Source: Thamnocephalis sphaerospora
Lineage: Eukaryota; Zoopagomycota; Zoopagomycetes; Zoopagales; Sigmoideomycetaceae
DNA length: 21,263 nt
Assembly: GCA_003614735.1 (NCBI GenBank)
Contig: KZ992685.1
Location: 1-21,263 of the forward strand
Direction of reading: 5' to 3'
Position 1 is the first letter of the stretch. Every line of letters starts with the position of its first letter. The notes under the pieces are model-generated. The model worked only from the letters and a program-made list of their open reading frames with translations, was not told where the DNA came from and did not search any database. Of this stretch, positions 1 to 9,151 are shown one piece after another. The position numbers and the translations under genes are program-made.

Positions 1-553
1 ACTTTGCGTTTGCAGCTGTAAATGTCAAAGGCAGCACTTTACGGCCAAAGATGGGTCATGCGTAGCGATCTGGAAAACTTCACGGAGTGGCGATGACATA
101 TAGGAATGTCAAATACGTCTAGCATTGGCCTCCGCAGTTTTGCTGCGGACTCCCGATTTACCGGTGATGTTGACTAGTTGCGACTCTAGTTGCTCAGTGC
201 TCAGTGCTGCGCTCAGCGGTAATGAAAGCATCGAGATGATGCGTAGCTAGAAAAGAATAATGCGACGGTGGCACTGAAAGATATTTGCCGCTAGCAATAT
301 GTCGTGTATTTCGCCAGGATCAAGTAATATCGTAAAAAAGTACACACTACACTACGTCGCATAAACACATACACGCACATACTTGCCTTTAATTGTATTT
401 GCTGTACTAGCTTTGGCAATGATCCGCTGAACAGCTTCCAGCGTACGTTGTTGGTTGTGGGCTGACCAAACATGAGTGGATAGACGTTTCGACAAATTCT
501 AAACACAGCTTGACGCGTTTTGTCACCACTTTCCACACACTTGTAGCCAAACC
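1..553. other. Upstream flank of the NSE2-like gene, no gene supported
   Basis: No protein family was recognised here on either strand. A short + strand frame is open from base 3 to a TAG at 63-65 and could be the tail of a gene lying to the left, but about 20 codons cannot establish this. A longer minus-strand open stretch (291-674) overlaps the first coding exon of the next gene and has no recognisable content. The stretch presumably holds the promoter and 5' leader of the NSE2-like gene; no clear TATA box was picked out. Confidence 0.4.
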
Positions 554-1596
554 ATGTCGGCAGCGGAAAAGCTGAATTTGCTTGGCAAAGAGTATGAAGC
601 TCTGCTAGAGGTGATGCAGAGCAATTTTGTGCACTTTGCCGAGTGCGCGTACGATCTGGAGGAAGTGAACGCAACCGCGGCGGTAGGCCACCGTGTACAT
701 TGCTTCAGACGCTAGATGTGCTCACCAGCGAACGAATACGGCGTAATGCGATTGCAGGTTCGCGACGTCGACGATGCATTCAAGGAATTTCTTGAGGAAC
801 AGCGTCTACTGCGTGCAAGTGTACACGCTTTGCAGCAGTTGCATAGTAGTAATGAGAACGATGGCGATGAGGGGAACATGGAAGTAGACGGGGAGAATAC
901 ACCCCTCGTAAACGAGTACCGCACGCTCTGCGACGAAGAAACTGCCAGGCTAGCCAGAACAGAAGGCGTCGAGTTTTTGCAAAGTGAACATTACGTAGAA
1001 TTCCGGCAGAAGATTTGGGTAGGTTGGTGACTACTCATGTTGAACTACAGTAACTAAGTTGTCCTCGCAAGTAGGAAGCAAAGCATACGGGCGAGTCTAT
1101 GCCGTCTCTCGATAGCACTGGCGGCCAGAACGACAACAGCGATGATGAGCTTGTTATAGCTACTCAGCGCGTTTCGCTCGTCTGTCCACTGACGACGATG
1201 ACTATGAGCGAGCCGGTAACCAGGTTTGTTGGATCTGCAGGTTACGTGCATACTACAAATAGCGTGCTCATGGCCGATGCTACAGTGGTGTATGCAAACA
1301 CAGCTTTTCCAAGCATGCCATCATGGATTACATCCAGCGAAAGACACGCAGTGGCATAGTCAACTGTCCGGTTGCCGGTGGGTGACTGCTGTACAGTATG
1401 AGCAATGGGTGTACTGCTGACGGGTGGCATAGGATGTACACAGCGGATAAGTGTGCAGGATCTCGTGCCAAACCGCACGCTGGCACGTATGATTCAGCGT
1501 GAAGGTGATGGTGGTCATATGAGCGAGGAGGAGGACGCGGTACGTGTTGGGCGGCGTGGTGGCAGCGTTGATGTAAGACAGCCACTTACACGGTGA
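554..1596 (+). CDS. NSE2: NSE2/Mms21-like E3 SUMO-protein ligase (SMC5/6 complex)
   Basis: Five exons: 554-682, 758-1018, 1075-1223, 1286-1377, 1433-1596, giving 264 residues. The C-terminal third carries an SP-RING: a Cys-Pro-Leu start at residues 167-169, then Cys183-x-His185, and Cys207-Pro-Val-Ala-Gly-Cys212, followed by a QDLVPN-type segment. This is the zinc-binding arrangement of NSE2/Mms21. The N-terminal half is helical-looking and Glu-rich, fitting the segment that docks on the SMC5 coiled coil. NSE2 attaches SUMO to targets during DNA repair and replication-fork handling in the nucleus. The ATG at 554 is followed by a frame that splices in phase with each later exon. All four introns are GT-AG, 52-75 nt long. 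Siz/PIAS ligases share the SP-RING but are much longer, so NSE2 fits better. The exon 2/3 acceptor (TAG at 1072-1074) was chosen because it is the one that keeps the frame. Confidence 0.85.
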
Positions 1597-2113
1597 TGCG
1601 TCTGCAGTACACCGAAGTAGCGTAAAGCGGCGGAAAACACATTTTCAGCTGTTATTTGATACTGAAAACGCGTTTTGGGGAATAAATAGCTAGAAAACAT
1701 ACATTTTCGTGCATTTTTACGATTGTTGAAAAAATATGTCACATTGGTCACTTTTGCAAATTTTAACGACAACAATGTAGTTTTATGCAGCAATCAGCAA
1801 AATTATTGCAAGATTTGTTCAAAATTGCATAGCGCAAACACAAAATCACCACACAATTCAAAAAATACGTAAATCCTCTGTTTAATGAGAAAATTGCTGA
1901 ATCTCTGCCATTTAACCCTGCTTTCGCAGCTGATTCAGCGAGTTGGGTGCCGGAATGGGCGCTATAGTCGAGAGTTAGCCGCTCGTCATTAACCACCACC
2001 ACCACCACCACCACCACCATCTCCTCCGCCTCCTCCTCCCAGGGCCTACCAAGCTGAGAAGTGTATGGACATGTCTCTTGTCCGATGGCAGGCACACACT
2101 CCACCAGGACACC
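1597..2113. other. Convergent intergenic region, AT-rich, with a trinucleotide repeat
   Basis: This lies between the stop of the NSE2-like gene (+) and the stop of the TRM82-like gene (-). Roughly 1620-1900 is visibly richer in A and T than the flanking genes and shows no recognisable coding content. Open frames crossing it encode low-complexity sequence only. It must hold both 3' UTRs. Confidence 0.5.
1992..2019. repeat. (ACC)n / (GGT)n trinucleotide microsatellite
   Basis: About nine uninterrupted ACC units on the + strand, just past the 3' end of the TRM82-like gene. An open minus-strand frame reads it as poly-valine, but that frame has no ATG and no family resemblance, so the repeat is taken as non-coding. 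A matching GGT tract lies in the opposite orientation at 8899-8923. Confidence 0.9.
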
Positions 2114-3458
2114 CTAGGACAAACTGTTAATCATGCCCAAGCCAGATTTGCGCGCAGGCACGATGCTTACCGAGTCGCTACTGTCAGTGACTCGCAGCAG
2201 CGATAGGTCATCGCCAGTATGCGAAGGTAGAACCCAGCAATGATCGGCACTATCGACCGTGGCTGCAAGCGGCGTGTCGCTTAGTGGAACCACTTGGGTT
2301 GTCGTTTCGTACTGCTGCGCTTCCTCAGACCAGCTCAGCACTAGCACGGCCTTGATGCTAATGTGTAATAGTCAGATCAGCCAGCGACTGTGCATTTGGG
2401 TGGGTGTGTCTCCTCACCCTTCCACAAAGACCAGCGTCTTCTTTGCCGCGGAAAGACTGACGATCGACTGGACGGCAAATGTGCCGGCATAGACAGCACC
2501 TTCCTCCGCGTTTGTCTACCCTATAATCAGCTAGTGCAGATCAGCCGGTCATAGGCCATCCGACATACCCAGTAGGGCTGCAGCTGGTCCGCAATGGGAA
2601 TGGCCTGCACTGCACGCGCATTCGCATAGTCCCAGACCATCAGGTAGCCGTCGCCACCTCCAGACAGTAGCAAATGGCCGGCGAACGAAGGAATGTGCAG
2701 TGTCGACACAAACCTACCGTAATGAAGGCACAGCACTGTGAGCAAAGTACCGGTTTGGCATCGCATGCGCCAACTTACTGTGTATGTCCAAGGCAAAATG
2801 CATAGGCGCTGTCGGTGTTGGCCAGGCGCGTCACGCGCACCTTCTCGTCACGGTCCGACGTCAAAAGGTACCGATCGTCCGGCGAGATAGCCTGATAGTA
2901 GGTCGGCTGGTCAGCAATGTGGCGCGGTGAGCATTGCACGTCTATTCTACCCACCATGTCTGTAATCATGGAGACATGGCCAATGATCGGCTGACCAATT
3001 TTCGGCTCTGCTTCAGAAAGATCCACGCTATAGCTTACAGTTAGCCACCGGCAAAGAAAGCTCCGCAGACAAATGTTACGGCTGCTTACCAATACACATC
3101 GCCAAATTTGTCTGCTACGTATAGGCGATCGCCAGCGCTGTTGAACACCAGTGCATTCACTCTCTTGGGGACGGTCCTGCCACATAAACAGTGGCCGCCT
3201 CCTATTAGCAGCTCGTACCGATAGCCATCGGCTACTGATGCCAACCTACAGGGAAAGAATGCACTTCCATGTGCTGGTCTCCCAGACCTTCAGCACTTTA
3301 TCCTCAGCCGACGTAGCCGCCCGCACACCCGAGCGGTCAAAGCAGGCGGTGCCAACAGGAGTGCGGTGTCCGTCCTCTAGTGTGCGTACAGGCTCACCCG
3401 CCTGATTCTGAAGCGGCGCCGTAGACCCCGCCACTTGATTGGTGCTGAGTGTCGACAT
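2114..3458 (-). CDS. TRM82: TRM82/WDR4-like WD40 subunit of tRNA (guanine-N7)-methyltransferase
   Basis: Six exons: 3458-3250, 3176-3090, 3027-2779, 2713-2569, 2515-2418, 2357-2114, giving 343 residues. Recognisable family blocks in order are: an N-terminal WD repeat ending in KVWETSTWKC; VADKFGDVY; IIGHVSMITD; LLTSDRDEKVRVTRL; FCLGHTQFVSTL; and LLLSGGGDGYLMVWDY. The HVSM and SDRDEK blocks are characteristic of Trm82/WDR4. The protein is the non-catalytic partner of Trm8/METTL1, together forming m7G46 in the variable loop of tRNAs. All introns are GT-AG, 53-73 nt. The protein is shorter than yeast Trm82, mostly at the C terminus. An extra 3' intron (donor GTAAGC near 2171) is conceivable, so the last 10-25 residues are uncertain. 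It is divergent from the PAC1-like gene, with 271 nt between start codons. Confidence 0.9.
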
Positions 3459-3729
3459 GTTCGCGTCAGAATACGCCAGCGTGTCTATACCATGCTATGC
3501 TGCTATACCAACCTCGCGTCTAGAATCAAGAGCGCGGCTCCGGCTGTTGCGAGCAGCTCCTGTGAATCCGGGCGCGCGTGAATCTGCGAGAAGATCGGCA
3601 TGGCGGGCTGGCGTGACGGGTGGGTGCGTTGCCGAGAAAAAGAAAGAGTGGATTTCTATTTACTTTGATGGCCACGAGCAACATCATCATCTCTTTCTTG
3701 TTCGCCGCTTCACTCATCTCCCGACAAAC
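3459..3729. promoter_or_regulatory. Shared divergent promoter region (TRM82-like / PAC1-like)
   Basis: This is the only DNA between two head-to-head start codons (3458 on minus, 3730 on plus), so both promoters and both 5' leaders must lie in or near it. No specific motif is assigned. Open frames on both strands run through it but resemble no family. Confidence 0.5.
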
Positions 3730-4536
3730 ATGTTCATTGACAGCGACAGCGAGGATTGGCCGGCACTTGCGATCCCACGGGCGCAGGAGGTGGTCTGGCC
3801 GCAAGAGGCGCCGATTAGCTGCCATGTTCTGCTACTTCAGCCGGCCAGTGGGCCTCTCTCTTTGCCGGAGGCAGTCAGGGTCGGTGAGGCACGCGTTGTT
3901 TCCGCCAACAAGGTAAGCATACAGACCGGTCTGTCGGGACGCTCGCTTACCCCGCACCTAGCACGACGCTGAGGAGCTGCTGGACCAGCGCTCGCGCCGT
4001 ATCCGCGTCACAGCGGCTGCTGATGTTGTCTCGCTAGCATGCGATGACGTGACATGGGGCCATGCGGATGCCCTTATGGCTGGTCGACTGCTGGCGCGCT
4101 TTTCGCCTAAATGGTGAGAAATCCACGGCTCAGCTATCCTGCGCTTTGATGACAGCTAAACTGTGGCACTGCAAGTGTGATCATGGCTGATTTTACGCAG
4201 GCCGAGGGTGTAGCCTACATGCACACGAGCGCATCTACAGAGGTACCAGCCTGTCATGCAAACCGAGTTGCTCGCGGACTCCCAGCTGCGGTCGCTTCAA
4301 TGGTATGATGATGGCGTAAGTTGGTTAGCACCGTAGGCAGCTGACGTTTATTTGAATCGATATAGTGCGAGATACAATCCATTCCTGCATACTACCTTAC
4401 AGATACCGAGCAAGCGCAGGGCGGTGCAAGTGAGCTGCTAAAGCAGCTTGCGGTAGCCACTGGATGCGACGTAGTGGGAAAGCTGCTTGTTCGTCTGCAA
4501 GCACACTCTTCTGCTGGTGAAAGCTTGTATATCTGA
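3730..4536 (+). CDS. PAC1/Pba1-like proteasome assembly chaperone
   Basis: Four exons: 3730-3912, 3962-4113, 4243-4315, 4366-4536, giving 192 residues. The last exon reads a block resembling the family's 'WKIPAxxxxxTD' region (here IQSIPAYYLTDTEQ) and ends in Leu-Tyr-Ile. That ending is an HbYX motif (hydrophobic-Tyr-any), like the C terminus of PAC1/Pba1, and inserts into pockets of the proteasome alpha ring. The family acts as a heterodimer with PAC2/Pba2 in assembling 20S cores. The start ATG opens an acidic N terminus (MFIDSDSEDW). Intron 2 (4114-4242, 129 nt) is about twice the local norm and its acceptor was chosen by frame, so a small exon may be hidden inside. The family call rests mainly on the C-terminal third and the HbYX ending; the middle aligns poorly by eye. 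Confidence 0.55.
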
Positions 4537-4609
4537 GGGGTGTGGTGTGTGTGATTGCTGTTTTGTTCGAGTCTTAATCGACTGGTGTAAAAAGAACCGA
4601 TCACAGTGG

Positions 4610-4615
4610 TTTATT
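4610..4615 (-). terminator. AATAAA polyadenylation signal of the unrecognised gene
   Basis: The + strand reads tttatt, i.e. AATAAA on the minus strand, about 50 nt past the proposed stop codon at 4666-4668. Position and orientation fit the minus-strand gene just upstream. Confidence 0.5.
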
Positions 4616-4665
4616 GTACGTAGTATAGCATGCTGACCATGTCACATGGAAGAAGGTATAGGTTC

Positions 4666-5885
4666 TTACTTTGCCACACTGCTATTGCCTGTTGTCTGCT
4701 TCAACTTGGCCTCAAATGCGGCCATGAGCCGGCCTTGTTTCAGCAAGTTCAGTGCACCAGGATACGAGGGCTATTGATGCGTGGTGAATGAACAGGTGTC
4801 GTTCAATGCAGCTGGCACTCAACAATACTTACCTGTATGGGTCGCCGCGTCGTTATGACGCTATTCCAGTTGGCAGGCGGCGATGCCGAAGGTGCTAATG
4901 CTGTAATGCTTGCCATCAATGCTGGTGTGGATGTCGGTGCAGATGTCGAAGTAGATGCGGATGTAGGCGCGGTTCCCGGCTGACCTAGTGATCTGTCGTC
5001 GGGCGGTAAGCGACAGTGCGTTGTCTCAGTAGCCATTATATATACATGCACGCACCGTCCGTTTTGCTTGTCGCTTGTGACTGATCGGAGGCTTGACGGG
5101 CGCTGAAGGCCAGGCGAAGACTCTGCCGAAGAGGTGGTCATCTTGCTGCTGCTGGCGGCAGAGAGGCCTCGAGGTGTGGCCGCCGCTGTTGACGGAATGC
5201 TGGCGGGCTTTTCCGACTCGGACCCAAGCTGCTGCGACGGCGGTGGCGCAGATGTTCCCCGCGGTGCAGCATCTCTCTTGCTGTCGTCTGTGATGAATGT
5301 GTGCCATTCGCTCATATTCCGCAGCTTGAGGTCATCCTGTGTGCATTCGGCGATCACAGGCAGGCGTCCGTTAGCGCAAGTGCATTTCGTGCCAACGTAT
5401 GCTCGCGCTCACTGTTGCATTGGTGCCGGGCATAGAGGCGCGACCACTCGCTTGTGCCATCTCGGTAAAGTCAACGGGCGCCACCTCAAACGATATTGTC
5501 TGACGGCCGGTCGGTCGCAGCGGCGCGACGGGCGAGCCGCCGTCCGAGCAGATATCAATATCATCTGTAATGTCGTGATTGTCACGTACTCGCTGTGCGC
5601 GTATGTGCAACGGCTAAAAGTTAGCGGGGCGCTTCGTTCAGCCGCCCCGCCAGCGCTGGACATTACCGGCATGCTAGTGCTGATTACCGCCGCAGCGCTC
5701 GCTGCCGATGCGGCTGGTAGTAGTACGTTGTCCGGGCCGGCCACTAAAACGGACGTAGAAAAAGATTCAGAAAGGCTGTGATGCAAGTCCACACGCCCGA
5801 GCCCGACGCGGAGAGAGCCGTCGGCAAAGGAGCGACTGGCGCGCGCATTTATTGGATCCAGACGGCGCGGCGCAGCGACGTCCAT
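4666..5885 (-). CDS. Unrecognised Ser/Ala/Pro-rich protein
   Basis: I do not recognise this family. Five in-phase exons (5885-5667, 5613-5413, 5336-5056, 4992-4833, 4770-4666) give 321 residues, starting at an ATG 72 nt downstream of the BET stop on the same strand. The first 70 residues are Ala/Ser-rich. The exon 2/3 segment looks most folded: a charged stretch VRDNHDITDDIDICSDGG, a hydrophobic QTISFEVAPVDF, then DDLKLRNMSEWHTFITDD across the next junction. The middle is a long, probably disordered Ser/Thr/Ala/Pro tract. The last exon encodes a short amphipathic helix-like end (ALNLLKQGRLMAAFEAKLKQ). Intron junctions show good consensus, including GCTAACTTTTAG before exon 2, which supports a real gene. 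No membrane segment or signal peptide is seen. Confidence 0.55.
4993..5055 (-). other. 63-nt intron, frame-preserving and stop-free
   Basis: Intron 3 of the unrecognised gene runs GTGCGT...GACAG, is a multiple of three and contains no in-frame stop. Retention would therefore insert 21 residues and leave the rest of the protein unchanged. A possible CTTAC branch site lies 10-15 nt before the acceptor. Whether it is spliced, retained or regulated cannot be told from the sequence. Confidence 0.5.
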
Positions 5886-5956
5886 CGCTATTGTACAGTT
5901 GTCTACAGTGGCTGCAACGCTGCGGCGAACACGCTCCGCAAAAGCCCACCGCCACC

Positions 5957-7917
5957 CTATGCGCTGCTACTACCTGAGTCATCCGAGTCGCTGTCCGAGT
6001 CTGAGCTCGCGCTGTCGCCGGAAGAGTCTTTTTCGATTTCAATGTCGTCGCGGTCGCCTGCGGTGTGTGCATGCGCGTAAGCCACACGAACAGGTGCGCA
6101 TTGGCTGCTCACGCCAACTCACCGGCTGGACCAGACGTGTCGAACTGGCGGAGCTTGTTCTCCAGCTCGTTGATTTTCCGGCTCTGCTCTTCTTCGGAAA
6201 TAACGCGCGCCTTGCGGGCAATCGGCTTCTTTTTTGTGTTCTTCATTACGAACCGGTAAAGTTTATGCAGCGTCTTTGCATCCAGCGAATCAATGTCCAG
6301 TTCAATCTCCTCTTCACCAGATGCCTGTTGCGTAGCAACGCGTGTGAACATGCGCAATGCCGTGATACACTATAACGCAAGCTTACGTACATCCTTTAGC
6401 TGTGGCAGACTCTGCTGAATAATGGCCACCACAGTGCCAAGATTGTCGCTACTAAGCAGATTAATGTTCTCGCTCAGCTCCCGCTTCTGCTCCAGCGTGA
6501 TTTCTGTGAAATCGTCCTCGTCGCTGCTACTGTAGCTAGCGCGCGGTCGCTTCGCAGCCGGCTTGCGCTTGGCAGCCGGCTTGCGAGCACCTGCCACGTC
6601 ACCCTCGGCCCCGGCTGCACGGCTGCGCTTAGCCTTTGTGTCTGCGGCCAATGGCTTTGTCTTTCGCCGCTTCTCCTTGCTGGACGCGCTCTTCTTCATC
6701 GACTCAAGCTTACGCGACATGTACTCAAGGTGGCGTTCCATCTCGGCAATCTCTCGCTTCGTTTCGTCTGAGCATGTGCACAAGGCAGTGTTAGTCGGGC
6801 GCGGCGTCGAGCATTCGCTGGGCGGATGGCTGGGCACTTGCCGTCACTAGACATATGGTCGGGCTCTTCTGAAAGCATGCCTGCGCCGGAGGTCGCTCGG
6901 CGGGGTGAGCTTGAGGTACGCACAATGGTGGTCGGCGCCACGGTCGAGGCACCCAGAGCAAGAGGCTTGGGTGGAGCCTGGCGCGGGCGCTCGGCCCATT
7001 TCGTGTTGAAAACGGCTTCAAACTGTTTGCCCATCTGATGCACCGGAGTCCCGGCCGGATTGTAGAGATAGCAGTTGGTAAACATTAGTCGCACATCCGC
7101 CTCAAACTCGGCCGCGGTTGCGTATTCGCTAGCGTCAAGCTTCTTTTTGATGGTTGCTAGGTCCATCGGGTGCTTGACGATGGTGGGGTAGTCGGGAATC
7201 TTGAGTGCCACCCAGTCGACAGGCTCCAGGAACGGAAACGAGTAGTCCAAGTGCGTCTTCTTGAGCAGTTCCTTGAGCACAGACTGGCAGAACTTGAGCT
7301 GCATGTCCGACGGACGTGACTGTCGGCGCACCGGCTGCGTTGGCAAATCGCGTGCTGGCGGGTGGATCTCCCGCTTTGGTCTGCTCTGCTGATGTGTGTC
7401 GAAAGCGGTAAGCTGGGCGCTCTGGGCGCGAACGACTCTATGTGACGTACCGTGGGCGACGTGGGGATTGCGTCCTCGTCGATAGCAACCGGGCTCGTCA
7501 CACCGTTGCTATGCTTCTATGCGTTCATCGCAGTTGCAGTCTGTGGTCAGAGTAATCACAGCGACGGTTGATATGACGCGCCGCGCTCACCTGAGGTGGC
7601 ATTTTGCGGATTTGGTTGTTGAAAACCTCTTCCAGATTCTGCCCCATGATGGACACGGCAGCTTCGCGGCCGTTATACAGGTAGCAGTTGTCAAAGACCA
7701 GGCGTACGTCTGCGATAAAGTCATTGACAAGCGCATACTCTTTGGCCGACAGTCGACGCTCAACGGTGCTCAGGTCCATCGGGCGCTTGACAATCGTCGG
7801 GTAGTCAGGGACCTTGAGCGCCACCGGATCAACCGGGGTCAGGAAAGGCCAGGCATCCCGATGCTTCTTCAGCTGCTTCACAATCGCCACGCAGTACCGC
7901 TGCTGTTCTGGCGTCAT
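5957..7917 (-). CDS. BDF1: BET-family double bromodomain protein (BDF1/BRD4-like), 5' end uncertain
   Basis: Exons: 7917-7591, 7513-7451, 7388-6842, 6767-6391, 6324-6123, 6057-5957, giving at least 538 residues. Bromodomain 1 starts almost at once (MTPEQQRYC, PFLTPVDPVALKVPDYPTIV, NCYLYN). A KREIHPPARDLP linker precedes bromodomain 2 (residues about 155-255), which also keeps the acetyl-lysine-binding Asn in NCYLYN. A coiled coil (about 313-340), a Lys/Arg-rich stretch, a NET domain split over two exons (about 400-465) and a Ser/Asp-rich acidic tail follow. BET proteins read acetylated H4 and recruit transcription machinery. The first ATG in frame (7915-7917) leaves only three residues before bromodomain 1; the frame stays open without an ATG to about 8070, so an upstream exon probably exists. 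Intron 4 appears to use a GC donor. Confidence 0.9.
6768..6841 (-). other. Probable GC-AG intron in the BET gene
   Basis: The donor after GAC-G reads GCAAGT, and joining to the CTCAG acceptor in phase 1 gives SSDDETKREIAEM, a natural acidic lead into the coiled coil. A GT alternative six nt earlier (TCT-A|GTGACG) also keeps the frame and would delete two residues, so the GC donor is favoured but not certain. Confidence 0.5.
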
Positions 7918-8341
7918 GAGTGGCAGTGGCAGTGACCGGGTTCGGCGTGTGCGCGTATGGGTGTCTGTAACGCCTGGGCAGGCGGGTGACGCAGGTGGTG
8001 ATGCAGTACCGCTACGCACGGTCACGGTTGTTTTGATGGCAGCTGTGATGGTGGCCGGCACGACGACTGGCGTTCATCACACTGCAGGCCTACGCATGGT
8101 GGATAGGTGGAATCGCGCACGGATGAGCACTGGTGCGGCGCGTACGGGGCGGCATCGCTTACAGACACATGTATTTGGACGCTACGGTTGCGATCGCCGC
8201 ACGATCTACCACTTTGCAGGCCATACGCACACACCAGCATAAGTGGAAAGGGGGAAAGGACATTCTTTAACAGTGGTTTGCTCACCAAAGCTGATCCGGC
8301 GGCTAAACAGCTGATTCTGTCGCTACAGGACCAGGTCTGGC

Positions 8342-8358
8342 GGATGGATGGATGGATG
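8342..8358. repeat. (GGAT)4 tetranucleotide microsatellite
   Basis: Four GGAT units on the + strand. The same unit occurs inverted, as CATC, at 9101-9119 and 9129-9151. Confidence 0.85.
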
Positions 8359-8898
8359 CGTCGTTCACGCAACACTGACGGCACAGCTAGGGGCGTAGCT
8401 GATGGAATAACCGCTCGACAAAGCGGACAATGATGGAGGTCAAGTGTATGGTACGGGATAAAGTTGGGTGGGAGTGAGGTGAACCGCGGTTTTCCCACTA
8501 CCCGCCGGCGGCTCGTCCGCCAATCAGAAGCGGCCGTGGCACAGTGGGCTTGGGTGTGGCGACACGGTGGCAATGACGCCGACGACGGCAGCGACGCGGC
8601 GACGACGGGAGCAGCAGCCACAGCAGTGGCAGTAGCAGCAACAATGGCAACGGCAGCAACGGCGGTGGCGCGACAAAGACGGCGGCGATGCGAGGCAGTA
8701 GACAGAGGAGTTGCAGGAGCAGGAAGATGGCGTCGTTCTGGCGTGTTGTCACGCAGAGCACGCGCTGGCAGGGTAGATGCTGTTGCCAACGGCAGAAAGT
8801 GGGCCCTTTTGGCGCGCGCACTATTTCTGGGTAGGCCTGCTAGCGGCGTGCGGTTTGGTGATGCTCGGCGACCAGGACTCGGCATTTTGGTGGATGTG

Positions 8899-8923
8899 TG
8901 GTGGTGGTGGTGGTGGTGGTGGT
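8899..8923. repeat. (GGT)n trinucleotide microsatellite
   Basis: About eight GGT units on the + strand, read as poly-Gly or poly-Trp in + frames and poly-His on the minus strand. None of these frames resembles a known protein. Confidence 0.85.
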
Positions 8924-8976
8924 GATGTGGGTGGGTGTGTTCGCCCAATGTTCACTTATCCAAAACTGCACGCTCT

Positions 8977-8982
8977 AATAAA
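8977..8982 (+). terminator. Orphan AATAAA hexamer
   Basis: A plus-strand AATAAA about 430 nt upstream of the eS10 start. It could end an unrecognised small + strand gene around 8400-8960, or be chance. No confident coding sequence precedes it. Confidence 0.2.
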
Positions 8983-9100
8983 ACTTTCCATGGCTGCTGA
9001 TGGGCGTTCACCGCCTCGCCCTCTTCTCCGCAATATCCACTGGATACAGCGTCATCTGACGACTACCTCGGAAGCAGGTGTGTACGCGCGCGGGAAATGG

Positions 9101-9151
9101 CATCCATCCATCCATCCATATGCGCGGCCATCCATCCATCCATCCATCCAC
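9101..9151. repeat. (CATC)n tetranucleotide microsatellite, two blocks
   Basis: CATC units at 9101-9119 and 9129-9151, separated by a short ATATGCGCGG spacer. They are imperfectly palindromic with the GGAT tract at 8342-8358. The repeats sit in the presumed eS10 upstream or leader region. Confidence 0.85.

Noticed and set aside
2025-2170. Extra 3' exon of the TRM82-like gene after a GTAAGC donor
   Set aside because: A 47-nt intron ending ATTAACAG is possible, but the added residues are not recognisable and the simpler stop at 2114 suffices. Left as an uncertainty.
5134-5781. 215-codon plus-strand open frame antisense to the unrecognised gene
   Set aside because: The minus strand shows four consistent introns with branch sites and an AATAAA; the plus frame crosses these and has no family content.
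8022-8948. 309-codon minus-strand open frame beginning with a poly-His tract
   Set aside because: It is a reading of microsatellites and triplet-rich DNA, changes character repeatedly and matches no family. Its 3' part runs upstream of the BET first exon in a frame that does not continue into bromodomain 1.
9101-9151. Direct repeats considered as a CRISPR or regulatory array
   Set aside because: They are simple CATC tetranucleotide units without unique spacers, in a eukaryotic genome.
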